Part shown: positions 31,916-44,916 of the stretch, piece after piece
Position numbering within the stretch: the stretch's first letter is position 1
Layout: every line of letters starts with the position of its first letter
From: Ctenosaura bakeri
Lineage: Eukaryota > Chordata > Lepidosauria > Squamata > Iguanidae
DNA length: 64,000 nucleotides
Direction: 5' to 3'
Assembly: GCA_948474755.1 (NCBI GenBank)
Contig: CAOLHI010004248.1
Span: forward strand, 62,001-126,000
Notes under the pieces: generated by a model
What the model saw: the letters and a program-made list of their open reading frames with translations, nothing else
What the model was told of the DNA's origin: nothing
Databases searched by the model: none
Program-made: the position numbers and the translations under genes

Positions 31916-34748
31916 TTAGTTTGAGGAAGGCTAGATTGCTGCATAGCTTCAACATCAGGAATATCTATATTATCTTAATTTGCTACCAAAAAAAAAAGAA
32001 AAGAAAAGAAAGGAAAAAGAAAAAGAAAAGAGGAACACCCCTTTTTGTGTCTGCTGTTACTATTTGTTTCAGTTCTCAAGATTCTTAGCTTGTTTCTTGC
32101 TCAGGTAGTTCAGAGGTGTTGCTTGATAATAAGTCAATTAATACTGCTTTGGTAATACTGTTCCTTTGGGAGTTTGAGGAGATTATCTCAGAGTATCAGA
32201 CTGGGCATTAAATATCAATGGGCATTAAATATCAATAGAAATTGGCTGAACTGCCCATGAAAAGAAAGCTACTAAACTAGCATAGCAACCTCAATACATC
32301 TGAGTTTATCCTATGGAAAGGATTCAGGAGCCTTCTTTCCAGGTGGCTATTATAGATGTAAGGAATGAAAATGAAACCATGGGAACAAAAGGCCACCAGA
32401 AGTTTTACCTTCTTCTGAATGGCTTCTTTTTGTCCAGTCATTACTGGAATGACAGTAGAAGCCAAAATACTATATATGTTTAGTGTTTGTCGTAAATATT
32501 TGCCAAGGTAGTTACATCAGATCCCACAAAACAGTCTTGAGCTTACCTGTAGCTCAGTGGTTGACTAATTTCTTGAAAAGTGTGAGGGAGGGCTGTGCAC
32601 ATGCTTGTGATGTTATAGGCAGTATGCATATGCAATCTCTGAAAAAGTGCGACTGCTTGCACAACTATTTTAATTCTAAAATAGCACACATCCATCCAAA
32701 ATAGGACTTCAACCACTGAGTTTATTTCTTTAGCTTATACAATAGATCATGTGTGCACACCCACCCACTACATAACCATAGGCTGTCCTCACATATTGAG
32801 GCTGAAGGAGCAGATGGCAGTGCTTCTGAAGCAGATGGCATTGCCCAGTAAGCCTGAGTCCCAGTGCCCCTTTAAAATTAGAAAAGAAAAGAAATTAAGG
32901 CTACACTCCCATGCACATTTATTTAGAAGGAAGCTCTGTTGGATACACTGACCTGTCTAACACAATAAATTGGCAGTGGTTCCACAGAGTTTCAAAAAGG
33001 AGTCTTTCTCTCATGCACCTGACAATGACAAGATCTGGACTCTGGACTTTTTGCACATAAAGCATGTGCTCTTGAAGGTGCCCACTGCACTCACACAGGA
33101 TTGGATTAGCCAGTTAGCCAACTCTAATAATCCAAACCCTTAAATGTTATATATCATAAACTCTATATTTCTCTTTCTTTCTAACTACAGCTAGCTAAAG
33201 TACAATTGAGCACCTGAGGGGGAAAATGATCTTTTTCTCATGTGAAATGAGGTTGGACTTTTAAACTTCGGGGCAGAGTGGTATTTAGCTAAGAAGTAGC
33301 ATATGGGATTTTAGGAGTTAGTGGTCGGTTCAGTTGTTTCATGGGCAGAGATAAAAGAAAACTTGTATCTTTGATGCCCACCTTTGCAACAGATTTAATA
33401 GTCCTGAAGGTGCCATAAGACCTGTCTCTGTTTTTGCTTTGAGGGAGGGAGGGAGGGAGAGAAAATCTAGTCCATGAAGAACATTTCCCCCTTTTATTTT
33501 CCAGCAAGAAAACAGTGAGATAACACTATGGTTATCCTTGGCAGTGATCACTGTAAACGCACAAGTACAATTAGATACATTGGGTTCTGGCTCACTTCTC
33601 CGACTACAGCATGTGCCAATAGATATGAGATCACTGCACAGCAAAGCCAGATGCTAACATATACCAAGTTAATTAGCGTGTGTCTAACAACTGGAGGTTG
33701 CTCAGCCTTGTGCACTGAAGGAGGATTATTGCCATAGCAACAGCTTCATCCTGTGTGAGTGTGTATGTGTGTAATATGTATATGCTACAGAAAATAATCT
33801 ACACAAAGTTTTTGCTGTATAGAGGCATGACTCTGAACCCATGTATTTCTAAGCCAAAACTTGTGGCAATCATATGTTTGTTGCTTTCTTGACTATCATA
33901 AAAAGAAGGGAGGGAACTCTATGGCTACACACATGGCTGCATATTTTATACATTAGTTTTGGGTAACACCATGCCATTAATTATTCAAACATAATAGACT
34001 TTTTTTCCTGTCACACATGATTACAACATTAACCTCCTATTGTTGTTTTTAATAGTGTGGAAAACAGGACACATTAATGTTAGCAATATCAGACACATTT
34101 TGTGGTGCTTATTAAGCTCCCATCATTCCTGAAATCCCTGTGAGGAAGAGGAATGTGATAAAATGAATTATGTATCAGACATGTTTCTGTAGTTGGAAGG
34201 ATTTTTCAGTGCCTCTGACCTAAGGTGCAGGTTTTGGGTGGAAGTCTTAATTACTGGGTTCTACAGAAGCCATTTCTCTCGCCAATATCTTCTTGTAATA
34301 ACAGAGGATACAGTTAGATGTGTCCATGTTAGATCTACAATTGGATTGCCCCCTGTTTTACAAATATTTAATAGCAGCTACAGAACTGTGGAAGTCAGGG
34401 AGCTAAACTAATTAGAACCACAGTTCTGGAAGAAATAGGGTTAACATTTGCCCCCCGCACCATTTTTTCTAATTACTACTGTTCCTCCCAGATACTGTTT
34501 GTATTACATATACAGCTTCCTTATGGGTACCAACATCAGTATGTATCAGTGTGTGTTCTTCCCCCTGACCAGTTCAAGGGATGATTTTAACTGGGAAAAT
34601 AATATGGGGAAAGAATCAAGCTCTCTTCTCCTGTGTTATACTCCTGATCAAATTTCCTCCAATTGTGGTTAAATTTCTTTAAGAAGGGAAGGAGACCCAG
34701 TTGCAGATCTCCTGCTTATTACACCCATTTTGGCTCTAAGGGTGTAGC
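31916..34748. other. unassigned DNA, A-rich and GGGA microsatellites
   Basis: Mostly unrecognised. Purine microsatellites lie at 31988-32030 (AAAAG-type) and 33443-33459 (GGGA). 32898-32948 carries a short fragment of a dispersed repeat ('ctcccatgcacatttatttagaaggaagctctgttgg') also hinted at 19560-19885. Confidence 0.45.
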
Positions 34749-35046
34749 TGTTATATCAGTTATATCAGTTTCATATCACTTTAAATGGCATGACTCTATC
34801 AAAAGGAATCCTGGGATTTGTAGTTTAACAGGGTTCTTAAATAGTGACTGGGTACTCCAGGAATAGAAGGAAATAATCAGTTTCTTTCTATATTATAGAC
34901 AGACACCCAGGGTACTGTGGGAATGGTAATCCAGAGGAGCTGGCCTGGACTCTCCAAATAGAAGAGAACTGCACACTACAAATCCCAAGATTCTTTATAG
35001 TGGAGCCATAAAAATCAGAGTGGTATGAAACTGATGTAATTATATG
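34749..35046. mobile_element. palindromic MITE, ~300 bp
   Basis: The left arm 'ttatatcagtttcatatcac...aaaggaatcctgggatttgtagttt' is answered on the right by 'actacaaatcccaagattcttta...tggtatgaaactgatgtaatta' in reverse. It is a long imperfect palindrome with no coding capacity. Superfamily unclear (hAT- or Harbinger-like). Confidence 0.65.
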
Positions 35047-35135
35047 GTACATATCTTAAATTGTTGATGTTCCTTCCTCCAATTTTTATGCCTCCTTCCT
35101 CCAAGTCTAATTCTGCTTTATTTACGATATGTTAG
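35047..35135 (-). mobile_element. Bov-B fragment
   Basis: 'tgttccttcctccaatttttatgcctccttcctccaagtctaattctgctttatt' matches the Bov-B copy at 23605-23660. Very short. Confidence 0.6.
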
Positions 35136-35209
35136 CATATTGTCTTACAGAAGCACATAATCCTACCACTGCAGGAAGGTAATGCCATGGTGAGATACAA
35201 TACCATACC

Positions 35210-35290
35210 CCACATAATTTCATATATACATATAGTGTAAGTTGCTTTGGGTCTCAAAAAAGGAAAAAGTGAGATATAAATTCAATTATA
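35210..35290 (+). mobile_element. L2/CR1-like LINE tail fragment
   Basis: 'gtaagttgctttgggtctcaaaaaaggaaaaagtgagatataaattcaa' has the form of an L2-type 3' tail. It is followed by an (ATATGT)n stretch at about 35286-35310. Confidence 0.4.
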
Positions 35291-35310
35291 TATATGTATA
35301 TGTATATTTC

Positions 35311-36364
35311 ACAAACCAACAACCCATGGGAGCCAATATTTGAGAGATGAAATGGCTAGTAAATGTAAACTGTTTCAAGCTGTGTGTGCGTGTGCGTGTG
35401 TATGTGTTACAGAATATTTCACAGAAGGAAACAGATCTTGAGATGACCTCTTTGATGTCACACAGCGACCCTAGGCTGAGGAGGTATTTTGAAACATGAT
35501 TTTCTATCCAGTACCCTTTCGACTGTTCAACAGTTGTACACTGCATGCTAGTTCATATTGTGCTTCCATCTAAGCCCTGCTGAACAGGACTGGATTGTCC
35601 ATTTCTTTAAAGTCCAGAGCCATTAAAATACTTATGTAGGCTGACGTACCACTGTTCTGAGTGAATGCTACTTACTTTTGCAGAAACAGAGCAGATAAAG
35701 CCGTTTATGGAAAGCCTGTTATTAACAGGGTGGGTCTTTACCATTTTTGCTATCCCACTCTCAATTGCAGCATACTTGAGTAATTAAGGAGCTCTCTTAG
35801 CCAAGGTTGGTCAGTAGGACAGTTTGGCACCGAGTGGATTTGATGAACTGGTATTTGATACCTGTGCGGGGGGATGCTACCAGAGAACTGGATACAGAGC
35901 ATGTGAAGCTGCAAGTTAAGTGCTGAGAGCTGACATCTGTGCCTATGCAGAAGGCTTTCTAATTAAACTGAACAAATTGTTGCTAAATAAAGCACCATAT
36001 TTCCCATCCCACTAAAGGCTTCTTACTACTGAATTTCCATTTCCGTCTATTACATGCTATTAAAAGAAGAATTGTAATTTAAATCTAGGTAGTAACAATC
36101 GCTCATCAACATGCCTCCATTCTGTGCAAATAAAATTTAGCAGAACAACTGCATTTAATTAGGCCATAAATTATCAACTGCTGCAAGTAATTTCTTTCGC
36201 CTCCCCCTTTCCTGCTACAGGCTTTGTAACTCTTGGTACAGTGACAAATCCTGGCAAGGAGGATGAACTAATGCAGTTCATATTACTAGAAAAAAGAAAA
36301 GGTGGACAGGAGATAATTTGTCACAATAGCTGTGCAGCTACCTCTGAAAAGAGCTGAGAAAAGT
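35311..36364. other. unassigned intergenic DNA
   Basis: No gene recognised. 35580-36240 is AT-rich, repeat-poor and not obviously transposon-derived, so it is one of the better places to look for conserved non-coding sequence. This is only a suggestion. Confidence 0.4.
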
Positions 36365-36455
36365 TCATTTTGGGACAACAACTCCCAGAATTCCCAGTCA
36401 ACATAGCTAGTGGCCATTCTTGTTGAAATTCTTGGTAATTGCAGTTCAAAAAAAA
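36365..36455. mobile_element. short palindromic MITE fragment
   Basis: 'acaactcccagaattcccagtcaacatagctagtggcc...gaaattcttggtaattgcagtt' is an imperfect palindrome of the 'actcccagaattcc' type seen in hAT-like short elements. Confidence 0.45.
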
Positions 36456-36494
36456 AGAAAATGTAATAAGTTTGGCCCGCCTTGGTATAGTGTA

Positions 36495-36700
36495 CACCTG
36501 TGTGATATAGTGGTTTGAGCATAAAGCTAGGACACTCAGCCATGGAAACCTACTGGGTGATGTTTGGGTAGTCACACTCTCTCATCCTTAGAGGAAGGTG
36601 AGGGTAAACTCCCTCAGAACAAATTCTGCCAATAAAACCTCTTAAAAGTTTTGCCTTAGGATCTCCATAAATCAGAAATGACTTGAAAACACACAACAAT
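36495..36700 (+). mobile_element. tRNA-derived SINE (Sauria-type)
   Basis: Uninterrupted copy: head 'gatatagtggtttgagcata', body 'gccatggaaacctactgggtgatg' and 'tagaggaaggtgagggtaaac', tail 'ccataaatcagaaatgacttgaaaacacacaacaa'. It shows the full order of the family. Confidence 0.85.
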
Positions 36701-36932
36701 GAACCCTCTCTTGGAAGTAGAAGAATGAGATATGGCATAGGTAGGGATGGGTAAGAATTTTATTTCAGTTCATTTTTTAAAAAATTACCCACATTTATAT
36801 TTTTTTTTTTTCATATTCTGGATGCAAAGAACTGACAATTTTTTAAAACACTTGATGAGAGAGAAATAAACAGAGATTTGTTGTGGGATGTGTGCATATA
36901 AATCTTTAAAAAGTGGGTTTGAATCTCCAAGT

Positions 36933-37157
36933 ACATTCTTCTACACACTACACTGAAATAGTGTTATTATTCTGCTTTAACTGCCATGGCAACATCCTAC
37001 ATCCTAGGATTTGCAGCTTAGGGAGCAGGGGTTAGACTTCTCAGCCAGAGAGAGCCTGTGGTGCTTCACAAGACTATAAAACATGGAATTCCACAGAATG
37101 CCATCCTAGCACTCAAAGTAGAAACATAGTGCTATATTTCTATAGTGTAAATGGGCC
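36933..37157. mobile_element. palindromic Harbinger-like MITE
   Basis: The left arm 'ctacactgaaatagtgttattattctgctttaac' pairs with the right arm '...agtgctatatttctatagtgtaaatgggcc'. A diverged member of the family at 46475, 46671, 56062 and 62280. Confidence 0.6.
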
Positions 37158-38399
37158 ACTGAATTAGACCTGAAACCTCTTCTTTTCAGCAAGGGTCCTC
37201 ATATTTAACACCTATATCACAGCTGGATACTGCAGGATCCTCTCTATGCTAGTAACAGATGTACATTTTGAATATGGCTGATGCTAATGCAGAAGAATTT
37301 TATTTCAGTTTGCTTCTGAAGAATTTATCAATTTGTAAATCTCTTATTCTGGACATGAAAGACTTGGGACTGGAAAACAACAACAACAACAACACAATGA
37401 CAATGATTTTCTCATCCTTTCCCTCAGGCCCAAAAGAAGGTAGAGGGCAAAATTCTATTCAGTGTCCCCAAGCTTGACGTCAATCCAGGACAGAATTAGA
37501 CCTAGATATTAAAAGAAATTAATAAACAACCAATATATCCCAGACTGAGATAAATCCATAGTGTGAGAACATCCAGGGCAATAAATGTTGGTCTGACTAT
37601 ATCCAGCTCCACATTTCTAATTGGTGTCTTCTGCCACCTTCCAACTTATTTTTCCAAGCAATGGCACTTGCATAAGAAACTCTGTATATGTGTGTGCGTG
37701 TGTGTGTGTGTAAATAAGAAAAACAACATTTTGGCTAACCAGCACAGTTTATCAAAGAGCTGTACCCATTAAGACTTCTTTCTGAACTGGTGTATCAATC
37801 TGTGCAAAAGATGTCAGATACATCTTTCACGGTGGTTATGAGAGTTTGTAAATTTGTTCATTTGGTGCATGCTTTAATAATTGGGCCTGTCTTCTAGAGC
37901 CCATTCAGCAAATGTAGGTGCAACCTCCTGTCCTTGTTCAGAGGCTCTGTTGCTACTTCATAGATTTATGGCACATGTCTGGTGATGTTCTTCTTTTCTT
38001 CATGACTTACCTCACGGGGTCCAAAGACAAGTCTGGACAATGAACTAGAAACAACAGGTTTTACGTTTATAATTAGCCTTGGGCTGTTTCTACATGAGAA
38101 CCCTTTAGAGCTGGTGAGGGACTGTTTTTCTGCAATCAGTGAGAAGTGGAATTAAAATGATGGTTTGACATGGTACTTGATAATAGTGCTACAACATCCA
38201 ACAATGACCATTCCTGCGGCTAAGATAATTTCTTAATAATCACTCAGAAGTAACTCATACTGTCAAGGGCAATATAAAATTAAGCCAAGAGAGCAAGTGG
38301 TAGCATAAGGGCATATTTTTCAATGGCTTTCTTAGTTACAGTTATCAGAAAAGATTTAAAATGGATAAAAAGACTTAAGATTTTGAACAAAATAAGTCA
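37158..38399. other. unassigned intergenic DNA
   Basis: No gene. Short microsatellites: (AAC)n at 37376-37394 and (GT)n near 37684-37710. Confidence 0.45.
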
Positions 38400-39030
38400 G
38401 ACTTTGAAATGCAACTGTGTACAGATGATGAGCATGTAATTGTTCATGTATAAAATGTACATGAAATGTATAAACTTTTGATGGAATTTGACGTGGAAGG
38501 AGAACAAGTTAAAGAGTGTATGATAAAATTGGCTAAGACTTTTAATTATAATATGCAGATCTATCAATGGAATATCATATGAATGAAGGAGTTGAAATTA
38601 TATTTTATGATAATTTTGTTAAAATGATGTCTTTTTGGTATATGGCACCAGAGAAATTGTCTTAAATGTAGAAAGGTATATCTAAAGTTTGTTGGAAATG
38701 TGAACTTGAAGGGCTTTTATAATGTATATGGGCAAGTGTAAAAGCTTAGAAAGATGGGTTCCAATACACACAGAGATGCACTGGATTTTAAAGATTAATA
38801 TTCAATTGAAGCCAGAACTTTTTTTGTGGGGGGACTGATGGATATACAGTTGGAAAGGAAAGGAAAGGAAAGGAAAGGAATGGAAAGGACAGGACCTAGT
38901 TTTTGGTTTTGATGATTACAAAGAGTAGGCTACTGAAAGAAGGGAATTTGTTGTAAGTTCAGACAGAAAGGTACACATAACTGTAGGTGCATGTAATTGC
39001 CGAAGTCACCTACCTACCTACCTACCTTTT

Positions 39031-39102
<72 letters not shown>

Positions 39103-39180
39103 GTAATTCTGTAACTCTTCAAAACTTTAAATGTTTTTTTTAAAAAAATTCTTAATAAAAATTATTTAAAAAAGAAAAAG
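38400..39180 (+). mobile_element. old L1 3' fragment
   Basis: Degraded end of L1 ORF2: the pieces translate like KECMIKLAKTFNYNMQIYQWN and a CWKC-like zinc knuckle, as in the C-terminus of the intact L1 at 6767. It continues through a 3' UTR that contains microsatellites (38851-38889 GGAAA; 39008-39101 CCTA/CTTT) to an A-rich end with AATAAA (about 39150-39180). No coding function. Confidence 0.75.
39008..39101. repeat. (CCTA)n then (CTTT)n microsatellite
   Basis: About five CCTA units followed by about eighteen uninterrupted TTTC units inside the old L1 3' UTR. Confidence 0.95.
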
Positions 39181-40130
39181 AAGAAGTAGCTTATACTCTG
39201 AAAAAGTTCCCTGCAGCTTAGTAACTTATTCCTTGTACAGAACAGTTGTGTGATTGTGGCTTGCACACATTGGCCTCATGATATTAAAGATACTGTGTTA
39301 GATCTCTGACCACCTATTTTCCCCACCCCTCTCCTTTAGACCGATCATAGATCTTCACAACTATTCGTAGTATACCTACACCTACTGACAATTTTAAAAC
39401 TTGGTTTTGCAACTAGGAAGGCTAGAGGCTTGTCTTTGCCCATAAAAATGGAAGCATGTCATGTGCATATGCATTCTGCAAATAAATTTGCCAGTGAAAT
39501 GGCAAATCCTGCTCAACTCTCACTTGCACAGGGATTCCAGAAGAGCCAGAAAAACCTGCCAAGCAAATCTGTGCTTGCCGTGATTGAGAATAATTTCTTT
39601 TTAATTACGATCATCACCTTCTAGTCATCAACATCCAGCGTAACAGATGTGACCATACTGCAATTCCATGGAAAGACGACAAGCAGCATCAAGATACTTT
39701 GCTGACTGTCACAACTGCTAGATTACAACTGCACAATGGTTGGTTTTTTCTCCCTGCTCAATTAGCTAAGGTTGTAATTTTCCAAGCATTCTAGAGAGGG
39801 GCTGTATTTATTTCATTCAAAAACTCCCCTTTTTGACAAATCATAAATTTTTATTTTCCTGGGGATAATCTTACCCAAACTTGACAGAACTATCATCTCC
39901 ATAGGCATCAGTATTCTTTTGTTACTTTTCCGATCACACGATTTTAAATGTATTGAGGGAAACAGACAGAGGAGTGTTCGTGCTGTGACTGACGCACAAG
40001 AACTGGCCAGAAATTGGATTTTGGGACCTCAAGTGCATAAATAATACTTTGAGGCTCAGGAATCTGTCAACAACAAGGATGTCTGAGAGTAACACACCAT
40101 AAAAGGCCATTTCACTTCCATACAGGGCCA
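39181..40130. other. unassigned intergenic DNA
   Basis: No gene or named repeat recognised. Confidence 0.45.
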
Positions 40131-40375
40131 ACCCAAGATATTTTGCTGCCTGACACAAACAGGCAAATTGTGTTCCCTCATTCCCCAGGTCAAATAGTAC
40201 CTCAAACCAGTCGCAATGGCTCTTGAGGCAGAAAATCCCACAAGGACCTTTCTCCTTGCCTGGTAGTGAAAAAGATAATAACAAATTCACTAACTAACCT
40301 TGTGCTTCCCTTTTATGGCACCCAGAAACAGCTTTCTGAGGCAGTTGCCTCACTATGCCTCATAACAGAGCTACC
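40131..40375. mobile_element. possible hAT-like MITE
   Basis: 'cagggccaacccaagatattttgctgcctgac' opens the element and 'ctgaggcagttgcctcactatgcctcataac' lies near its end, resembling a CAGGG-terminated hAT short element. The right terminus is not clear. Confidence 0.4.
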
Positions 40376-40630
40376 TTGCTTCTGGGTCATGAGTGAAAAT
40401 CAATAGCTACCTCCCAGATAGCTACAAGAAAAAAAACAACCCTGTTATTGTGATATATTATGGTAGAGCTTGGCAAAGTTACCTTTTTGGGATCCTACCA
40501 ACTAGAACCACTATTCTCACTAAAAGTAATTTCATTTGCACACAGAGATTCTGTCTTAGGACTGAGCCAGGGTATCCTTTTGATATCCTGTCCCCTCTTG
40601 CTTGGTTGTTAAACTTTCACATGCGTGTAG

Positions 40631-40820
40631 CTGTTGTTGTTGTTGTTGTTGTGTGCCTTCAAGTCATTTCTGACTGATAGCAACCATAAAGCAAACTGAA
40701 GCTTCCAAGGATTTTTTTTTGGCTAGATTTGTTCAGAGGGGGTATGACTTTATTTTCCACTGAGACTGAAAGTGTGACTTGCTCAAAGCCCAACATCCAA
40801 ACCACTATGCCATGCTGCTT
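40631..40820 (-). mobile_element. tRNA-derived SINE, reverse strand
   Basis: (GTT)n tail, then 'gtgtgccttcaagtcatttctgactgatagcaaccataaagc' (reverse of the SINE tail), then body 'tagatttgttcagaggg' and head 'atccaaaccactatgccatgctgc'. Confidence 0.78.
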
Positions 40821-41414
40821 CTTAGCTATTTTGGTAGTGTACATTTATTCTGTGGCATTTTAGGCCTCTTGCTGATTTCCAGGGTCACTGAACATAAAAT
40901 ACAAGTGAAGACCCATTTTGTTCTGCAGATTTGTTGTACCCCTGTCTTTTACACTCTCAAACGTGCAAACATGTGTCTCTCACACAAACATACACAGTGC
41001 AGTTGGACTGCATTCTCTACTGATATATCAATTAAACACTATCTGCCCTATAAGTGTTTCAGCAGCTCTGGTAAGCTTATCCACTCCGTCATTCACTGAG
41101 TGGTCTTTCTGAATTTCATCTCCCACACTGCTGGTTTTGCGAGGAAAATAATACACAAAGTAATATGCACATTCTTCTACAAATACAGAGCCTCCTATAT
41201 AAATTGGTATATGCAAAAATATGCTTCTCCCTTCTCTTTTATTTGCATCTCTTTCATCCTCTCTAATCATTTTTAAAAGTAGCATATTATTCTCCACAGG
41301 CATATATCTAACTATCTCTGTAAATTTTGAGGGAAGAAATCCTTCCCACCTGGTCACAGATTCTGCTGAGATAAGGCAGTCCAACTTTACGAGGACATTA
41401 CTCCTCTTCACAAA
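40821..41414. other. unassigned intergenic DNA
   Basis: Overlapping open frames on both strands (about 40.8-41.4 kb) show no domain and no codon-level signal of selection that I can see. Treated as non-coding. Confidence 0.45.
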
Positions 41415-42046
41415 GACCATTTCCACATGAGAAGCCAGTAGCGCGTTATACCGTTATAATGGTGGCATCATCATTTGCACAATGACATTGGGTTAGGGAT
41501 GTTCTTTTCCGCACCCTTCTCCCTTAAGTGGATGGATACCGGTATTGCCACTGGTCTTCTTTCCACATTACAGCATCCTTGGCCACTCCTGTGCCCTGCC
41601 TTTACCCTGCCCCACCGCCCTTGATTGAGTGGTCTTTGGTTTGGTTTTGTTGAAAGCTATACTAACACAGCAATGTTTTAGCAGCATGACATGCTAGTAT
41701 ACTATTGCATTTTTGCCCTATACTGTTCAAAAATGTGTTTAAAAAAGTTTTGACTCAAAGGAGACATTTAAAATAGATGATAGGAAGTTACCATGCCATG
41801 AGAGTCACTGAGGGAGGGATGAGCTGGGTACGCCCACAGTCTGCCCATTGCTGGATTGCCATAAGATGAAGTGCTATCAAGCACTTTAACAGTACTGCGC
41901 TATGATGGCTGACAGGATTGAAATGCTATATAGGAGGCTCTTAATGGATTTTTTTCTGGGAATAGAATATAGTGATTTTGCAGTGCTTGGGGATGGGATA
42001 GCAGCTGGACAGTGACAACATTGTGCAGAAACATGGCTCCTGGATT
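41415..42046. mobile_element. possible Harbinger-like MITE, ~630 bp
   Basis: Left edge GACCATTTCCACATGAGAAG and right edge 'ttgtgcagaaacatggctcc' look like a decayed inverted terminus of the GGCC family. The interior holds 'gcgcgttataccgttataatgg' and related words. Boundaries approximate. Confidence 0.4.
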
Positions 42047-42149
42047 GGTAACAACCCGCTGCTCTAGTGTTATAGCAACATAGTGAGGAAATGGTCAAAG
42101 TTTCTTTTCACAGGCAGAAATAAGTAATTTCAACCGTTTTCTTCCCACT

Positions 42150-42530
42150 GTCAGAAAGTCTTAAAAAAACCACACAGTTTTTGAAGGCTATTTGCACTTC
42201 AGGATTTATTCCATGAAAAATGTGCATGTAGTTGTTTTGCATAGAAAACAGCATTTTCTTCACAGAAGACAACACTATATATGTGGAAAATAATATTTCA
42301 GTACAATTTTTTTCCACAGGAAATGCTGTTTTCTCCATAGAAAATGCTTCTTTTTCTATGCAAATCACTTGTGCAATTTTTATGTAGAATAAATGATCAA
42401 TTACCTCATTTTCACTTCTGAAAATCACATTTTCTGCATAGGTACGGACATTTCTGCAAAAAAAAAATGTGCAAATTTTGCACAGAATAAGCCTCACACT
42501 GTAAAAATTCTTGTCATTCCAGGATTCTTC
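42150..42530. repeat. unnamed 'gcagaaaatgc' repeat, copy A
   Basis: Contains many permutations of a short motif around GCATAGAAAACAGCATTTTC and 'aaatgctgttttctccatag'. It resembles 45330-45618 and 46182-46400, including a shared 'aaattttgca..agaatgaatcc / agaataagcc' end. Family not recognised; not coding. Confidence 0.5.
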
Positions 42531-43039
42531 TTGTCAGCATTTCTCAATAGTTGAAAAACATAATTTTTGACCTCATTTTGAATATTTTAAAATATTCTTT
42601 CCATCTCTACCTGTGGTACAGTCAGAATCTGGTGCTGAAGGATTCCATGGCAGATTTTGCTGGTATCCATAATGCTAACTGACAGCTCAAATCATGTAGT
42701 TTGCAGTGCAGCCTAAAAGTTCCACGTGCAGAATTACATGACATATTTCCCCTCAACACCCTTCAGACTCATGGTTTACCTGCTGCACTTTCCCAGCCGT
42801 TCTGTGGCTGATGGAGAGTTATGCAGGATCAGAGAAATATCTGGCTAAGTCCCCCTAGTCAGACTCAAATTGATGATGTCATCTGCCGCGATCTGCTAGG
42901 ATCCAATGAAGGTCTCTGGGCATGTTATTGATTGGCATTATGTGTTCTGTGTTTCTGTCTGCTATCCATTTGCTGTTGTATTTTAATCTGTTTTCCCCAC
43001 CTTGATCCCCTGCATGTTGTTGCCCTGCTTCAATTCACC

Positions 43040-43087
<48 letters not shown>

Positions 43088-43747
43088 TCTAGCTACAGGG
43101 ACATAGCCAGATGCCTATCCTACCCCCACCTCCACTAAGGAGACTTTGCTCATTGCAAATGGAGGAAGAAAGTACCAACCTTTGCAACAACCAAATAAAA
43201 GACATATGCAGTTGTAAGGTGGACTTACACCTCTGTATGTCATTAGCAGCATGTTAGCCATACTCTGCAATTAACCCCAAGGACTGGTACATGTATCATA
43301 AATTTCATCTTGATTTTAGATTATCCCTGAATTCTTCCGTAGTCCTGGGATTTTCCAGTTCTCTAAGGCGGTCTTTTGTGATCATCAAAAAGAAATAATG
43401 GTTCCCAGTCTCTTTCATATGAACATAAAAAATTGAACTCAGCCTCATTGTGCCTGCCATTTCCATGATTCAGCTGTAAGATTAAATCTCAGCTCCCTTT
43501 GGGCTTCCTAAGCACAGGAATAAAAACATGCACTGTTCAGTGCTTTTCATGTCAAGTGCCATCTTCATTCTTTCGAGGTATGTTTTAAAATATTCTTAAA
43601 ATCTAAAATAAATAGAAAGATTATTTTAGACTATAAAAAGATATCTCACAAAAACCCTTCTTTTGCTTTTTAAACCATTTTGGAATTGTTTAGGAAAGTA
43701 TTGTTTTAGTTTTATATTTTTAGTGATGACGCCACAATTTTCCAATG
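42531..43747. other. unassigned DNA with (ATG)n
   Basis: No gene recognised. A (ATG)n microsatellite at 43039-43087 creates a methionine-run frame that is not a gene. Confidence 0.5.
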
Positions 43748-44127
43748 CAGTAAGTGCCCTGTATCAGTGGGGGATATGTTCCTGGACTTACTGTGGATAA
43801 CAATACATAAATAAATGAGGATAATAATGAAGACTTAACCTTCAGCAGCCTGGCATGAGGAAGAAGGTGAGGAAAATGTGAAGGAGGTTCTTGGCAGCCA
43901 ACAACAGCCATAGTCCTGGAGCCCTGGGTGTTTACTGTGTGACTCTTCATCCTCCAGCTGGCCTTGGCACTTGAGGAGAACAAGCTGTGTCCCAAAATGT
44001 GACTCTTCCATTTGGCTACTCTCACCTCTGCAGAAGAGTGGGTGAGCAGATGAATGAAGGGGGGGCAATACTTTTGGATCACAGGTAAGTGAAACTGCAG
44101 GTACAGTGGATACGGGGCTCCAACTGT
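43748..44127. mobile_element. Tigger/pogo-like MITE, 380 bp
   Basis: Ends CAGTAAGTGCCCTGTATCAG and TGGATACGGGGCTCCAACTG, an imperfect inverted terminus of ~20 bp, with TA on the right flank. Ends with CAGT/ACTG as in Tc1-mariner/pogo elements. No transposase inside. Confidence 0.6.
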
Positions 44128-44569
44128 ATACAGTTTTGAAGCTTTCACTAGCGTTAGCAATGAACTAAATTAAAACATCTCCCAATATCACCTGTATATG
44201 CATGCATGGGGCCATCTATCATATTAGAGGGGCCTTTACATCAGCCCCAAAAGGCTGAAGAAGGTAAATAAAGGACGCATTCCATTGTCATTCTCCAGCA
44301 TTTCCCTTTGGCTGTTCTTAGTTGCCTCAGGAGCAGATGTGAAAGACTCAGCTTTGAATTACTTAGCCTGATGAGAAGACCCTGCCTGTACTTTATTTAA
44401 GCCAGAACATGGAAAGAGATTTTTAAATGCACTTTCCTGAATCTCCCAGTAAGCATGAAGAGTGGCCATACTGGATGAGGGATTGTGGGGACCACACACT
44501 GTACAAAAATAATGTTTCCAAGGTGTGATTTAAGACAGGTTCCTGAGGATCATTGGGGTATAGTGAGAG
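44128..44569. other. unassigned intergenic DNA
   Basis: Nothing recognised. Confidence 0.4.
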
Positions 44570-44572
44570 TAA

Positions 44573-44857
44573 GGCCCTTTCCACAGCACTCTCCTATCCC
44601 AGATGGGAGAAGGACAGGACTGTGACAATGCTTCTGCATGACATCATTGTAGTTCCACTCCTCTCCAGTCCCCAGGTGGCGTGATCGTGAGTTAAATCAT
44701 TGAAAGGTTTTCCCCATCAATGATGTGTGATCATGCCACCATCCCACACTCCCTGCAGAAGAGCAGGAAGTGTGATGGTGGCACTTCATGCCCCAGTGCA
44801 GCCTGCAAAAGTACCTGGCTCTGCTGTGGAAGACAGCAGTGTTTCCATCACGCTCCC

Positions 44858-44916
<59 letters not shown>

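Noticed and set aside
40779..41426. Overlapping ~100-130-aa frames on both strands
   Set aside because: No domain, no splice or promoter context, and both strands are open equally; chance frames.
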